DNA of 64,000 nt from positions 4,905,293 to 4,969,292 of the forward strand of contig CM042092.1 in NCBI GenBank assembly GCA_023512835.1. Reading direction: 5' to 3'. The notes under the pieces are model-generated. The model saw only the letters and a list, made by a program, of their open reading frames with translations, ran no database searches and was not told the DNA's origin. This stretch comes from Taxillus chinensis (taxonomy: Eukaryota > Streptophyta > Magnoliopsida > Santalales > Loranthaceae). This document shows, piece after piece, positions 37,426 through 50,170 of the stretch. Position 1 is the first letter of the stretch, and the number at the start of each line of letters is the position of its first letter. The position numbers and the translations under genes were made by a program.

Positions 37426-39054
37426 TTGGAAGTAGTCCTCGTGGTTTGACCACCCCATGCCCACAGCGCGCGCTTTTAACTTCGCCTAAGGAGTAAGGCC
37501 CTCTCTCGCTCGCTCAGGTCAGGTATGAACAAAACAATGCTCCATGCTGATATTGCGAGCGAGGCATTCATTTATACTGAACTGCTATTTTGCATACAAA
37601 TTAAATGTTCCCCGGCCCGTTAAATTTCGTCCCCTTTTCCTCCTTCATTTTCTTCCCCCCACGCGTTACGTTACGCTCCCGCCTCCCACCCTTTTCGTAT
37701 TCCTTTTTCTTTTCTCCGCGTAATGATTAATTACCAAATATACAATTCTGCATGCATGTGTCTCTCGCATGTCGCATGGGAATCCTTCGCTGGTTTGTGT
37801 GAACATGGTTTTGGTATTACCCCTTTTTCTTGATCACATCATATGTTCATTCCATTATTAATTACAATGAAACTTCGACGACAGCCCAGCCCAACAAAAT
37901 AATGTAAATTGGGATCTTATATTTCTTTTCCTATTATATAATGTAAATTGATTCTATTTTTCGTTTACAGTATATATCTTTTATTTATATTATTCCCATT
38001 TCATGTTTCGTTAAAATTTCCGTAACTTTATATATCTTTATTTATATATCTTTTATTTATTTTTCTTTTTGATGTAGGTCTCAAGCATCGAACAAGCCTT
38101 GAGTAGGGGCTCGATCATCTCTTTCACGACCGGATTTATGGGTTTTTGGGTTAAGTCAATCGTAATTTTTTATGAAAACTTCAAACAGTCATAACTTTAC
38201 GCACAATGATGCGATTTAGGCCTTTTTTTTTATTTGTAGGTATCAACGAGACGCACGAGCCCCAAACCCGTAGAGGGTTTGCCGCTCTTGGATTTCAAAA
38301 AAACGCATTCTTTCACCTTTAAATCCATATTTTATGCTATATTTTATCTTCTCCAGTCCAGATTCACGGCTCGAGGCCCTTCCCTCCCTTCGCTGCTCTT
38401 TTTCCTTCTATCTTAGATGTGGTGTCTTTGACGTTAAGTTTTAAGTATTTTTTTGACATTGCGAACCGCGACATGAGCTGAAAACTCAAAGTAGGCTAAC
38501 GCCGGTTGCAAATAGACTTTTTCATGAATATAGGTGGTGGGTTGCAAATAGACTTTTGGCATCAGTTAAAAATTTGGGTTTTATTTTATTTTAATTATTT
38601 TGGAATTCAAATAATAATTTGATTATTATTATATATTCATTTGTGAATAATAAATTTTTAAATAATTATTTGAAAGAATAATATGTTTTTATTTCATTAT
38701 TTTCCATTATTACGCATGGTATATGTATATTAATGAATTTGATGTAGTTTGAACGTTCTTGTTTACATGTTTTGTAAAAGTCATGTTCATTACTGTTTAG
38801 CTTTTTAATTTCATTATTTCTTTCATTGTATTAATATATATATTAATACAATGAAAGTATATTTGAAACCATTATAAGCAAGTATATTTGATTCTGGACT
38901 GATGGCGGTTCGGTATAACTTTCCCTTACACTACCTTTTTTTCACCGTGGATGACCTGACAAACAAAAATGAAAGTTGAATGACTCATGAAAAACAAGAG
39001 TCAAATCAATAAAGTTGAATGACCATGATTTACCCAGTTACATATATTTTGAAA
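37426..39054. other. Intergenic DNA
   Basis: No gene recognised. 38080-38510 has mixed composition and may be transposon-derived. An inverted repeat of TTTCATTGTATTAATATATA lies at about 38821-38848. Confidence 0.45.
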
Positions 39055-39480
39055 ATTTTCCGCGCTTTAAATTTTTATATTTTCATTCCATTAGTAAGTT
39101 TTTTTTTTTTTTTGTATTAACCAATCCCAGAGCTATAAATCAATAATCTCTAGCAGTTCATCCGAGAGAATCAAATCAATAATCTCTAGCGTAAATAAAT
39201 TCCCGAAACAACCAATTCACTTTAAACCAACCCATCTCTACAAAATACTATATTATAATTACTTTTTTTTTTGGATCAACCTTGCCTCAAACAAATTGCA
39301 CGGAATAGTTTAACTTAATGGTTTCCCGTGGCAAAGAAAATTTTGAGTCTTTTGATGAAATTGTTGGATGGTGAGTGGTAACCCCAAAACTAGGAACCCA
39401 CATACACAAAGCCTAACACTATAATCACCTAGCATGTGCTGTGTTTTTTTGTTATGCCAATGACCACACCAGTCCACTCC
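39055..39480. repeat. MIK2-cluster flanking repeat
   Basis: This segment matches 62290-62640 over its length. Shared words include AATCAATAATCTCTAGC, AACCAACCCATCTC, GAAAATTTTGAGTC, GGAACCCACATACACAAAGC and AGCATGTGCTGTGT. Shorter versions occur at 35930-36130 and 44620-44850. It appears to travel with the receptor duplications and joins the LINE-like sequence described at 62.6 kb. Confidence 0.7.
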
Positions 39481-40690
39481 CTTTCAAAATTTCCTCCAAT
39501 TTTGTCCAAGGCCTTCAGTTAGCGGCACTATTTCTTGCATTTTAGATAGACTTGTATTTTTATTTTTATTTTTTCTATTCACCACCACCTGCTTATAATG
39601 CTCAAAATGTTTTGAGGTCAATTCAGAAATTGCTTTGTGTCCAACGCAGTAGATTTTGGAAGATTTTCATTCTAAAATCATTTGGTTGTTGGAAAGGTTA
39701 CCATTATCGAATCTTTATTAACCAATACTCGATTGGAAACTTCTCCAACATGGGACATATTCTAGCACAATCACTTTGCCACATGAATAATACAATATGG
39801 ATATAAAGCCAAAAATCATGAATGAAGCAGAACATCCTTGAACACACTATTTTATGGGCTGAACATCATGAGTGGAAAGTACATCCTCTCGATAGCATAT
39901 TAGAATCCAAAAGACTTCCATTACAAAACCAATTGGTTGTATGAAAGGTTACCCTTGATCATTATTAACTAATACTTGATTGAAAACTTCTTGACGTATA
40001 ACATATTCTAACACAAAGACTTGGGAGGGTGACATAAACGATTTTGAAGCTCATAAATTAATAATACCGATCTTAATCATAAACAAAACTATATTACCAA
40101 AACCTTCTATCTCATATCAAATCAAAGACTTCGTAACGAACCAAAGTCATAACAAATATTAAAACCATCAAATACTGAATTGAAGTCCATGCATGTGCTT
40201 TTTAACATACATGAAGGACTTCCTTTGTGGGATGTTTAATTTCTGCACTTGACTATCTCATCAACTAGATAAGGTTTCAAATGCACATTCAGCTCAAGCT
40301 CCTTTGAGATTGTTGCCATTATATCACTAGGTATATCAGAAGTAACATTGTTGGGCTTCATTTCAAGACCCTTAATACTAATTTGGTTAGCTCACTAGGT
40401 TTCGTGAAAGAATCATAAACAACCTTCCAGTCCTGACTTGAAACACTAAGAGCCTAGGGCTTTGATACCATTTCAAGTATATGCTTTGAATTCTATGTTG
40501 CACTTTTTGATCTATCATTTGCTTCTATGGTTAATACAGAAACATTTCTCAAACTACGTTTGACTCTCCTGAAGTTCATTTTGGCGATTTTACCGCACTA
40601 AACCAAAAAAAATGATTTGATAACTATAAAGACCTGCGTTTAAGTTGATTTATGAGATAGTGTTTATTTGGTAAGGAAGATATCATTTTG
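39481..40690. mobile_element. Retroelement debris with primer-binding-site-like motif
   Basis: At 40457-40470 the minus strand reads TGGTATCAAAGCCC, one mismatch from the tRNA-iMet primer-binding sequence. 39655-39770 and 39905-40020 share GGTTGT...GAAAGGTTACC, TTAACTAATACT-type words and look like old duplicates. No coding domain could be recognised. Confidence 0.35.
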
Positions 40691-40699
40691 GTATCGTGC

Positions 40700-42758
40700 T
40701 TGATGATACGAGCGTTTTGGTTGCAGTTGGATCCAATTTGGAATTCGGGACCCTAAAAGGCTAGTTGTGTAATTTTAGGTGTTTATTAACTAAAGAATTA
40801 CAGTAAATATAAATAAGAGGAAAAGAAAGAGAACTTCTACTTTATGCTATCACGTTGGTGTGTTTGAGAGAGAGAGAGAGCTTTGAAGCTTGAGGCCTTG
40901 GTGATTTGGGGCAATTTGGGTTCGTAAATCTTAAAGAATCACTCCATGTGGGTGTTCCTGAACTTCTTATCTCGATTTTGTTCTTGATATGCATGAATTT
41001 GCCATGAGTTATGAGATTTAACATGAACCCTGGGTTTTGGGGAAATCCAATTTTGGGTTGGATTTGGTGGTTTAGCATAAGATCTGTGGTTAAGATCTGA
41101 TATATATAGTTGTGGGTATATGTTTCGGTGATTTGGGGGTTTTATAACTGTGTATTGCATGAGGGTTGAGAAGTCAACCATGGAAATCTAGATTTAGATC
41201 TAGATAGATATAATCTGTAAATATATACGTGTATTACTGTTGTTACCGTGCGATTTAGATGCATTCAGAATGTGTTTTGAGGTATATATTGTAGTTTGTT
41301 GAGTAAAAAGTGTGTTTGTGAAAGTTTGGGGGTCGCTGGGTTGATTTAAGACGAAGAACTGGCTAAAACGACGATGAACAGTACCATTGGCGAACTATAA
41401 GGGTCGAAGATTCGAAGGGTCAAAGTGTCGGCAAGTTAGAGGGTCGAAGGTCGAAGATTGAAAGGGTTGAAGGTCAAACCTTTGAGTCAAACCTTATGGT
41501 CAAACCTTCAAGTCAAAACTTGCAGCTTCGGGTTAACAATTCCGCGACTTCGGGTTAGCAGTTCCGAAGTACAAAAGGACTATTTACATTGTAAACCTTT
41601 ATAAAGTATTATACTTAAGTTACAATGTAAATAACGAAATACTTCTCTTTCATATTCAAAGAAAAATACTAGAAATTCAATTTCTCATTCTTTCAAAATG
41701 TGAAAAATGGAAATTAGCACTGAATCTCGGAGATTTTTGATTCAAGGTGACCTTTTGCGAAGTGTGGTTAAACCTCTTAGAAAAATCCCCAAAAATCAGG
41801 TTATCTTAGTTATGATATGAGGAACCATTGCCGAGACTTTTTATTTTAAGAAAATACCTTCTATGAAAAATCCTCTTTCTTAGTCAAGGTATGAGGATAG
41901 ATTTATGGTGACTAGTCTTGTTATAGAGGGAGTGTTGTGAAATCCTAAGCCCATACTCCTGGAGGTGCCATACTTGTGTTACTTGGTTGATTTGAGGATT
42001 TGGGCCTTGGGCTCGTGACTTGTTGGTGCATTCTCACCGTGATACACAAGTTATGTTATGTGGTTGACATGACAGACGAGGCCTAGGTTGACCGTTGAGC
42101 TTGTGGTGACAGGTTGTGGCGTGAGTTGAGATGTTAACCTTGTGGTGCTTAGGCTAAGTGCCCTGAGCTAGGATCCTATTGAGGATCGTGGACAAGTTGT
42201 CCTATTGTGGATAGGCTGGGTCCTTATGTTTGTTTGTAGACCGAGTCCTGATGATTTTGCTCACTACATGTACACAGTACGCCGAGCATGTAGTATAGAC
42301 TTATCCTGTTTTACATAATATAATGATATGGAGTTATGGGGTCACCTACTGAGCTTGTAGCTCACCCCTACCTTGTTGTTTATCCTTTTCAGGTGCGACC
42401 CGAGACAAGTTAAGGACTTTCTTCCAGGAGGACGTGCCCACTACTCTGATGTATGATACAATACTGTATTCTGTATTGCTTTTGTGTGATATCCTAGACA
42501 TGGGTTCGTGGACAGTTATACTTGCACACTATTTGTGATGTGATGTATGTATGATTGTTTGACATATCGTATGCATGATAATGTAGGGGAAAGTATAGGA
42601 TTACTCTTGATGTATGATTGTACAAATTTGCATGATTTAGACAGGTATCCAGGTGTAGTCTCTATTGGTGTTTGTCACCAACCCCTTAAACCTTCGGGTG
42701 CGAGCAAGGAAAAGTCATATTCTTGGTTTTGGGTTCCTTGGAATTCGGGGGCGTGACA
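40700..42758 (+). mobile_element. Probable Ty3/gypsy solo LTR
   Basis: The right end GGGGGCGTGACA is typical of gypsy LTR termini. Upstream lie features common in chromovirus-type LTRs: a GTCACCTACTGAGCTTGTAGCTC block, TTTTCAGGTGCGACCCGAGA, repeats of CTTCGGGTTA-C-A and a promoter-like TATAAATAAGAGGAAAAG near 40810. No primer-binding site or coding sequence follows at 42759. The left boundary is uncertain and I could not find a matching target duplication. If the element has left only this copy, LTR-LTR recombination would explain it. Confidence 0.5.
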
Positions 42759-43849
42759 ACAATGAGTTCTTCTTGGTTATGACTGTTTGACATTTCTTCA
42801 TATCATGTTAAGGTTTTTTATATTCTGAAGTAAACAACAATAAGTTCTTCGAATTTGAACCAAAATCCCTTTGAACACATCGTTTTGGTTGTCTCTATTC
42901 CATTTTTGAAATTTTATGTTTGGCTGCCTTCTTTTGAGACTTTAGTTCACAAGCCTTCTTTGTTTACATAAGGAGTTTCTAGAAGATGTAGTTAACCCAC
43001 ATCTTGATGTTATGATATGATGTCCAACATAAATCTCCATATGATTATTTTATATTATATTTCTTCCTATGATATAATATTTATCATGTTATGTCTTATT
43101 ATGTTATTATGATTTTTCTATGTTTTTCTTATAATCATTAATTTTAATCTTATTGGACAATTTGAGCTCACTCTCGTTATTATTTCTTTTCCAACTTTAA
43201 GTAATTAAATGAATGGAGAAACTAAAATAAGTAAGTCAAGAAATGCTTAAGAATAAAATCAAGTGTGCTTAAGATTTTTTTAGCTCACAGAATATACAAA
43301 GTAATAATGGGTTATGGACACTTTGTTTGAAACCCAATCTTGAATTGGATTTTAATGTAATAATTAATGATTTGAAATTATATATGTATTTAATTGTCTC
43401 TGGCGTATACTGTCTAAAGTCCCGAATGAGTTTTATATATACATTCAACTAAAATGTGACGCCCATAGGGAGTATAAGGTTCTGAAAGAGTGGACAGAAA
43501 ATTCATTTGTTTACTATTAACTTCCTTCCTGTACAATGTTGCACACATGCGAATAGCGCAATTGTTTTAATATACTTGACACGCATTCAATCCAATGAAG
43601 TTAGGCATCTTGAAGCATGCAGACAGAAACATGGCTTTACTAACAATAGTTAGGACCATGTAGTCTGTGGACACATGGTTGATATGTACAATGTGGGAGA
43701 GAATGCAAGTGGTCAATGTAAATCAATTTGGTTTAAGTATGGTTCTCACAAAGGACTTGGTGACTTACAAGAAGACAAGGTGATTATGTGAGGTTGGATA
43801 TGGAAAAATAGTACCAATCGGCTTATTACTTCTCAGGTCGAGTTTATTC
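42759..43849. other. Intergenic DNA
   Basis: Mostly unassigned. 43690-43765 (AATGTCAATC-type sequence to TATGGTTCTCACAAA) resembles 46905-46965 downstream of receptor gene B, so the receptor-derived duplicated region begins here. Confidence 0.45.
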
Positions 43850-44615
43850 AGTTTAGCCAAGCTTCCTGCTGCTAATAATTGTGGGGGGGATGGAACCATG
43901 GAGATCAATAAATGAAATATTCAAATTCAACAATTTAGTGAGATTCCCCATTTCAGCAGGGATTGAACCATTGATATGATTATGAGAAAGATCCAGACGA
44001 GCCAAAATTAAGCTTTAAATTTCCCTGGGCTGGAGGGATTGGTCAACTGATGTTATTATTGCTCTAAGTCATTGATATGATATCATTGTAGGAAAGATCT
44101 AGCTAAGTCAAACTAGTTGAATCCCCAATAGAAGGGGAGATAGGACCATAGATGTAGTTATTGTAACCATAAAGTTCTCAAATTATTCAGATTCCCAATT
44201 TCAGGAGGGATTGAGCCTTCCTTCAATGAGGTTTTAGGAAATGCGTAGACTAATCAAATTAGTTGACATTCCAATAGATAGAGGGATTGAGCCAGTTATG
44301 CTATTCATATACAATGCTAAAAGATTTTTCAAATTCCCAATTTCTGGTGGGATGGAGCCAGTCACGTGACTGTCAGGAAGATATAGATAATTCAAACTAT
44401 TCAATGTTCCTAGAAATGGAGGGATTGAGCCTATGATATTACTAGAAAATGAGAACCAGATTTTTCAGATTCCCAAGTTTTAGGGGATAAAACCTGTGAA
44501 CTGGTTGTCAGATTACAAAATTGATTTGCATGCGGCGAAGAGTGAGATGTTTCAAAAGACGAATGGATGGAGGAATGGGTCCGGTGAGGGAGTTTCCAGT
44601 GAGATCTAATTACAT
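43850..44615 (-). pseudogene. Decayed LRR relic of a MIK2-like gene (copy E)
   Basis: The minus strand carries successive degenerate LRR units. The plus-strand recurring cues are GGAGGGAT(T/G)GA(A/G)CC, CCAATTTC(A/T)GG and GAAAGAT(C/A)(T/C)A, spaced about 72 bp apart as in genes A and B. Examples are near 43950, 44030, 44130, 44200, 44290, 44350 and 44410, with a last piece at 44530-44612. Stops and indels occur in all frames. No kinase sequence remains attached. Confidence 0.8.
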
Positions 44616-45625
44616 ATTTTGAATGTTTTTCTGTGCTTTAAATTTTTTATATTTTCATCCCCTTCGTAAGTTTTTTTAGTATTGACTAATCCCACAGCCA
44701 TGAGCGTAAGTTACCCTCATAAATAAATTCCAGAAACAACCAATTCACTTAAAACCAACCCATCTTCACAAAATAGTAGACTGACGTTACTAATTTTCCA
44801 GATCAACCTTGCTGCAAATAAATTCCACGCAAATTTTGAGTCACACTGATGAAATTGTATGCCGACCAAGACTAGAAAATACAGGACTTTGGATGTTCGT
44901 CTAGTGACTTATCTGTGGTTTTGGGTGTTCGTCTGGATACACTTTTTTTTTACCCATCCCCCACCCTCCCCTTGGCTTTCCCTCCCTAGCCCTAGATAAA
45001 AGCTGAGGTCACATTATTATCCAATGTATAGTTTTCCCGAAAGTCAACTATCCTAAGATTTCTCTGGTCTCTACCTCTTTAATCTTTTTTGTTATCCCTC
45101 ACCAACAGGGTAACACCCCCTTGAGGGGTGTTTAGATACACTTAACTATCTTCATTTAGGTCATAACTGATTATGTAATTTTGGTTTAGTGCGCTAGTTT
45201 AGTTTGCCTATATTTTTCTCTCCTTTAATTAAATTATTGATTTACCGAGGAAAACAAAAAATAAAACAAAACAATTTATGATATTAAAAATTGTCACTTC
45301 TACCTACGTTCTTTTTCCTAGAAAATGTTTTTTTAATCTTAAACGTACTTCACTCGATCGTTTGAATTATGACTAACTCACAACCTCACATGATTTAAAT
45401 TAATAACAAATTATTAGTTACCCGGATTAAATGGTTTGAAATAATTGGTTCGTTTCAATTGTGAAAACGACACTTAATTGTTAACTTGTAAGAGCAAAGC
45501 TACATTGTAATGATATTTTTTCTACAATTTAGAAATGATTTTTAAAATTTTAGTAAAAATAAGTCTCCAAAATAGAATTTAAGAATAAATCTTGCAAAGA
45601 AAATCTCTATATTTAAATGATCACC
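44616..45625. other. Cluster-flanking repeat and AT-rich DNA
   Basis: 44620-44850 is another copy of the receptor-cluster flanking repeat (AAATAAATTCCAGAAAC, AACCAATTCACTTAAAACC). 44880-45625 is unassigned AT-rich sequence with no gene seen. Confidence 0.55.
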
Positions 45626-46505
45626 ATTCATCATTTAAATGATTTGTTTTAATTTTTTTTGATATATATGCGCTTTTGATTGATTCTAAAAGAGATTAAA
45701 AAAATTATAATAAAAAATATATGTAATTTAAAAGAATAGAGATTATGATGAAAAACAAGATATGAAAGGATAAATAAAATATATTAAATAATATATTATT
45801 CGTACCCTAAAATAAGGATGAGAATATAAACTTAATATGGATGCCTTAACCCCTAAATTTTAAACCAAGATAATTCAACACTTATATTATATTCATCTAA
45901 GAACATGACAAAGAAAATTCATCATCTAAATGATTTGTTTTAATTTTTTTTGATATATATGCGCTTTTGATTGATTCTAAAAGAGATTAAAAAAATTATA
46001 ATATATATATATAATTTAAAAGAATAGAGATTATGATGAAAAATAAGATATGAAAGGATAAATAAAATATATTAAATAATATATTATTTGTAGCCTAAAA
46101 TAAGGATGAGAATATAAAATTAATATGGATGCCTTAACCCCTAAATTTTAAAACCATGATAATTCAACACTTATATTATATTCATCTAAGAACATGACAA
46201 AGAAAATTCATCATCCAAATGATTTGTTTTAATTTTTTTTGATATATATGCGCTTTTGATTGATTCTAAAAGAGATTAAAAAAATTATAATAAAAATTAT
46301 ATATAATTTAAAAGAATAGAGATTATGATGAAAAATAAGATATGAAAGGATAAATAAAATATATTAAATAATATATTATTCGTACCCTAAAATAAGGATG
46401 AGAATATAAACTTAATATGGATGCCTTAACCCCTAAATTTTAAAACCAAGATAATTCAACACTTATATTATATTCATCTAAGAACATGACAAAGTAAATT
46501 CATAA
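45626..46505. repeat. Three tandem ~290-bp repeats
   Basis: The word GATTTGTTTTAATTTTTTTT recurs at 45641, 45932 and 46221, giving periods of 291 and 289 bp. Each unit also has GATATATATGCGCTTTTGAT, AAAGGATAAATAAAATATAT and ATGCCTTAACCCCTAAATTT. Differences among the copies are a few substitutions and small indels, so amplification was fairly recent. No open frame or inverted termini are seen. Confidence 0.95.
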
Positions 46506-46565
46506 TATTATAACTCAATACAATCAACCCAAATAAATATCAACCACCAAATCAAGGGTCACAAC

Positions 46566-46807
46566 TAGGGGTGGTCAAAAACATAATTGAACTGGACCAT
46601 ATATACTGAAAATACACCGTTTTTAAAATTTATTTGGTTTATTTGGTTTGAAATTTTGAAAAATCGATATATTATAGTTAGTTTACGGTTTTATATTTTG
46701 AAAAACCAATGATTTTTCACTTTTTTTGGTCGGTTTTCGTTTTTCTAGACTGAAGGTCTTTGGTTCAGTTTAAAAATACAAAATAAACCCACCGATGCTT
46801 ACCTCTA
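46566..46807. mobile_element. 242-bp hAT-like MITE
   Basis: The element starts TAGGGGTGGTCA and ends TTACCTCTA, imperfect inverted termini of hAT type. An exact 8-bp target duplication GTCACAAC flanks it at 46558-46565 and 46808-46815. The interior is AT-rich with TTTGGTTTATTTGG words and has no coding capacity. Confidence 0.88.
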
Positions 46808-46815
46808 GTCACAAC

Positions 46816-47395
46816 TCTTTAGTTTCAAAACACCTAATAAAATAAATAATACCATATTCTAATGACAATTTTGGCAACTCCTATTCTAGTGTAACCACGC
46901 AAGAAGCTCATGGACAATGTCAATCAATTTAGTTTATGAGTATGGTTCTCACAAACCACTTCGTCGATAAAGGTTTTCTTTCTCATCTGGTGTAATATAA
47001 ATGATCACTTTTGTTGTGACTTCTTTGTTATTCAAGTAAAATACTTGATTTTCTATAAGTAAGGTTGAAATGTCATGAGAGAGAGGGAGGAAGAGAGGGG
47101 GGGGTGCATTGGTATTGAAATATAAGTTTTTATGTAACACATTTTTTATTTGTTTTGAAATTATATTTTTTTTAATATGGACATTAAATGATTGTTTGGA
47201 TCTATACAAGATAATAAACCCAATTTACTATGCTTAATTGTAAACTCTTCCACAAATGAAAGCAAATCACAAGTAAACAATATAGATTTAAAATGATGGC
47301 GGAGAAGTAGTAGTTTTATTTACATGTCATGAAAACGTTTTTATCAAAACTAGATTGTTTGGAATTGCTCCATTACTACATACTAAAAGTTACAA
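46816..47395. other. 3' flank of receptor gene B
   Basis: 46900-47340 is the downstream region of gene B. The minus strand has AATAAA at 47315-47320, about 75 nt past the stop codon, a likely poly(A) signal. The stretch 47281-47330 matches sequence after copy C (36505-36570). Confidence 0.55.
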
Positions 47396-50047
47396 TTATA
47401 AATTTTCACAATCAACAGCTCTGGCTTTAACCTGCCACAAAGGAATTTCACATAATGGCTTGTTGGTCAATGGTTTTTTGCGGCAATTAAATTCATGAGA
47501 GACTGTTTTCATGGTAGGTCGACACTTTGGCTTGGGATGCAAGCATGTAAATGCCATTGTTGTAGCCAAAACAATTTCAGATGCCACACCTTGATTTGTT
47601 GGAGATGAGAGGCGAGAATCTAACAAATCACATAACATAATATTTTTATCCGTTGAATGTGTTATTGACAACAACTCTCCTGGATGCTTTCCCATTAAAA
47701 CTTCGAGTGCCACCACACCAAAGCTATATACATCACTTTTTTCTGTTACAACCATGGTGTAGGCAAGCTCTGCAAACATAGTTAAAAATTATCATAATGT
47801 CTATATGTTTCTTTTTCTTTTTCTTTTTCACTTAACCTTGGGGGAAAATAAGTATAAAAAGTTAACAATTATCATAATGTCTATATGTTTCTTTTTCTTT
47901 TTCTTTTTCACTTAACCTTGGGGGAAAATAAGTATAAAAAGAAAAAGTAGATTACCTGGTGCAACATAGCCGCAAGTGCCTGCTAATACTGTTACATTGG
48001 ATGAATCAGGATGTAAAAGTCTTGCAGTCCCGAAATCCGAGACAAATGCCTCAAGTTTTGAGTTCAAGAGAATGTTGTTACTAGATATGTCTCGATGCAC
48101 AATGGGTGGATAGCAATCGTGATGTAAGTGTGACAGTGCATGAGCCATTGCCTTAACAACATTTATTCTTTTACTCCAATCTAGTTGAGCAGCTTGTGCG
48201 TCGTTTCTCAACACACAAAACAAGCTCCCCATCTCCATGTACTCGTATATTAAAAACATGCAACGCCTATGCAGACAAAACCCATGGAGCTTCACTATGT
48301 TTCGATGTCTAACTTCACTTAAGACATGAACCTCATTTCGAAAACTCTTATCAAATGTTGGGTCCTCGGCTTCCATACGATGAAGCTTCTTTAATGCAAC
48401 CACTTTTCCGGTAGGTAACTTTGCTTCATAAACACTACCATAACCTCCGGTCCCAATGCAATATTTGATGTCAAAGTCCTCCGTGGCTTGGATAATATCA
48501 TCATAAGCAATCTTCCCATCGAAATCCCACACGTAGAATATGTCCCCATTCTTCACAATTTTTGTTGCCTCTTGTTGGGCAGGTTTACGCTTGCACGGAG
48601 AGAAAAATAAAATCCCAAGGAGTATGAATAAGAGGAGTAAAGTGATGGGAATGAAAATGGTAGTGTAGAGTATGACTTTAATCTGTCTCTTATGAAAATG
48701 AGGTGGTGGACTTTCCCTTTCTCCTAAGCAAGGCGGAAAACCTCTCTTGTTGCTACATAAATCTTTGTTGCCTAAAAATGCATCTGGTGGAAATGTAAAC
48801 ATAGATTCTTGAGGAATTTCACCTGCTAAGGCATTGTATGAGAGGTTGATATGAGCTACTTTAGCAAGATTTTTGGGAATGGCTCCGGAGAGGTTATTGT
48901 AGGATAGCATCAAGTCTTGTAGTAGTGGCGTTGTTCCAAGTGCTACTGGTATGCTTCCATTGAAATCATTGTGACTCAAATCCAACACCCTGAGGTACAA
49001 GCTGGCACCCATGTAATTAGGTATCGGTCCGCTCAACTTATTGTGGGAGAGGTTAAGATACGCAAGATTATTTATGTGGGTAATAGCCTCGGAAGGGATG
49101 GTACCAGTGAGTTTGTTATTACTCATGTCAAGCTCACTTAAATTCGGCAAATTCCCAATCTGTGCAGGAATTGAACCGGTGATGCCATTGCTGCTGAGCG
49201 TTAAATGAGTCAAATTCTTCAGGCTCAATACTACGAGAGGGAATGGGCCACTGATGCGGCAAAAGGAAAGATTTAATTCTATCAACCCGGTTAATTCTTT
49301 GAGGGAAGGAGGGATAGGACCGGTGATGTCATTTTTGGCCAAGTCCAAGGCGGACAAGTGAGTCAAATTCCCAATTTCTGGAGGGATGGAGCCACTGATG
49401 CGGTTGTGGGAAAGATATAAACCTCTCAAACTTGTTAGCTTTCCAATTTGTGGAGGGATGGGGCCAGCCAGGGCGTTCTGACTGAGAAATAGGCAAACCA
49501 GGGTGGTCAAGTTGGTAACAATGTGGAAGTGGGTGGAGCCGTTGAGGAAATTAGAGGATAAGAGGAGGTGCTGGAGTTGGGTGAGGCTGGCCATTGATGG
49601 AGGAAGTTGGCCTTCAAGGGAATTATGAGACAGGTCGAGGTAGATGAGTTTGGAAAGACACCCTACCTCATCCGGGATCCTCCCTTTGAGTCCGGTACGG
49701 TTGAGTTGGATGGTGACAAGATTTGGGAAACAAGAGAAATTCAACCTCCCAATTTGGTCATGGATGGAATAACCGCCGCCAGGTGAGGAAAGGCGAGTGA
49801 CGCTTCCAGCCGCATTGCAAGTGATGCCCGTCCAGTCGCAGTGAGGCCTCCCCTTGTCGACGCTATTAATTGGATAGCGATTCCACCACCCAGCCTTGCG
49901 CAGCGCATGGGCTTCTTCACCTCCTTGTTGTGTTGTTGTTGTTGTTGATGATGATATTTGGAATTGGGTTGGGGATGTTGACGCAGGAATAACCCCAAAG
50001 GCGAGTAGTCCGCAGATAGCGGCGAATGTTTCTCTTAATAATGGCAT
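47396..50047 (-). CDS. MIK2-like LRR receptor kinase, gene B
   Basis: Predicted 821-residue plasma-membrane receptor kinase from two exons, 50047-47956 and 47769-47396. The phase-1 GT-AG intron splits the APE motif ([14 protein letters not shown]). It has an N-terminal signal peptide, the LRRNT-like segment with [12 protein letters not shown], about 13 extracellular LRRs of the LxGxIPxxIGxLxxL type, and a transmembrane helix at about 458-482. The kinase domain starts near 512: GTGGYGSV loop, VVALKK lysine at 553, HRDISSNN at 651-658, DFGTA at 671. It is an RD kinase with all catalytic residues present. It ends VDCENL. Family members such as MIK2 sense peptide and cell-wall cues. It has eight fewer LRRs than gene A and a duplicated 80-bp block in the intron. 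Confidence 0.93.
47781..47940. repeat. 80-bp tandem duplication in the gene B intron
   Basis: 47781-47860 and 47861-47940 are identical except for one base near the left end (GTTAAAAATT versus GTTAACAATT). Genes A and C have a single version. The duplicated unit is entirely intronic and leaves both splice sites intact. Confidence 0.97.
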
Positions 50048-50170
50048 GGTGATGGTGTGGTACTCCGGGCCTCCAAATTTTGGTGCCTACACTACAGTAC
50101 AGAAGGGGCTTTATTTTATCTATGACTTCATTTGTATGGGTTTGTTGTTTGTTTTATAGGTGCAGGCAGC
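50048..50170 (-). promoter_or_regulatory. Core promoter of receptor gene B
   Basis: On the minus strand AGATAAAATAAAGCC at about 50108-50121 lies some 65 nt upstream of the start codon and is a likely TATA region. The surrounding sequence, including ATACAAATGAAGTCATA, is conserved upstream of gene A (61249-61290) and in the relic at 61866-61900, which supports a functional role. Confidence 0.6.

Noticed and set aside
45626..46505. CRISPR-like array
   Set aside because: Three contiguous 290-bp tandem copies without spacers in plant nuclear DNA; a simple tandem repeat.
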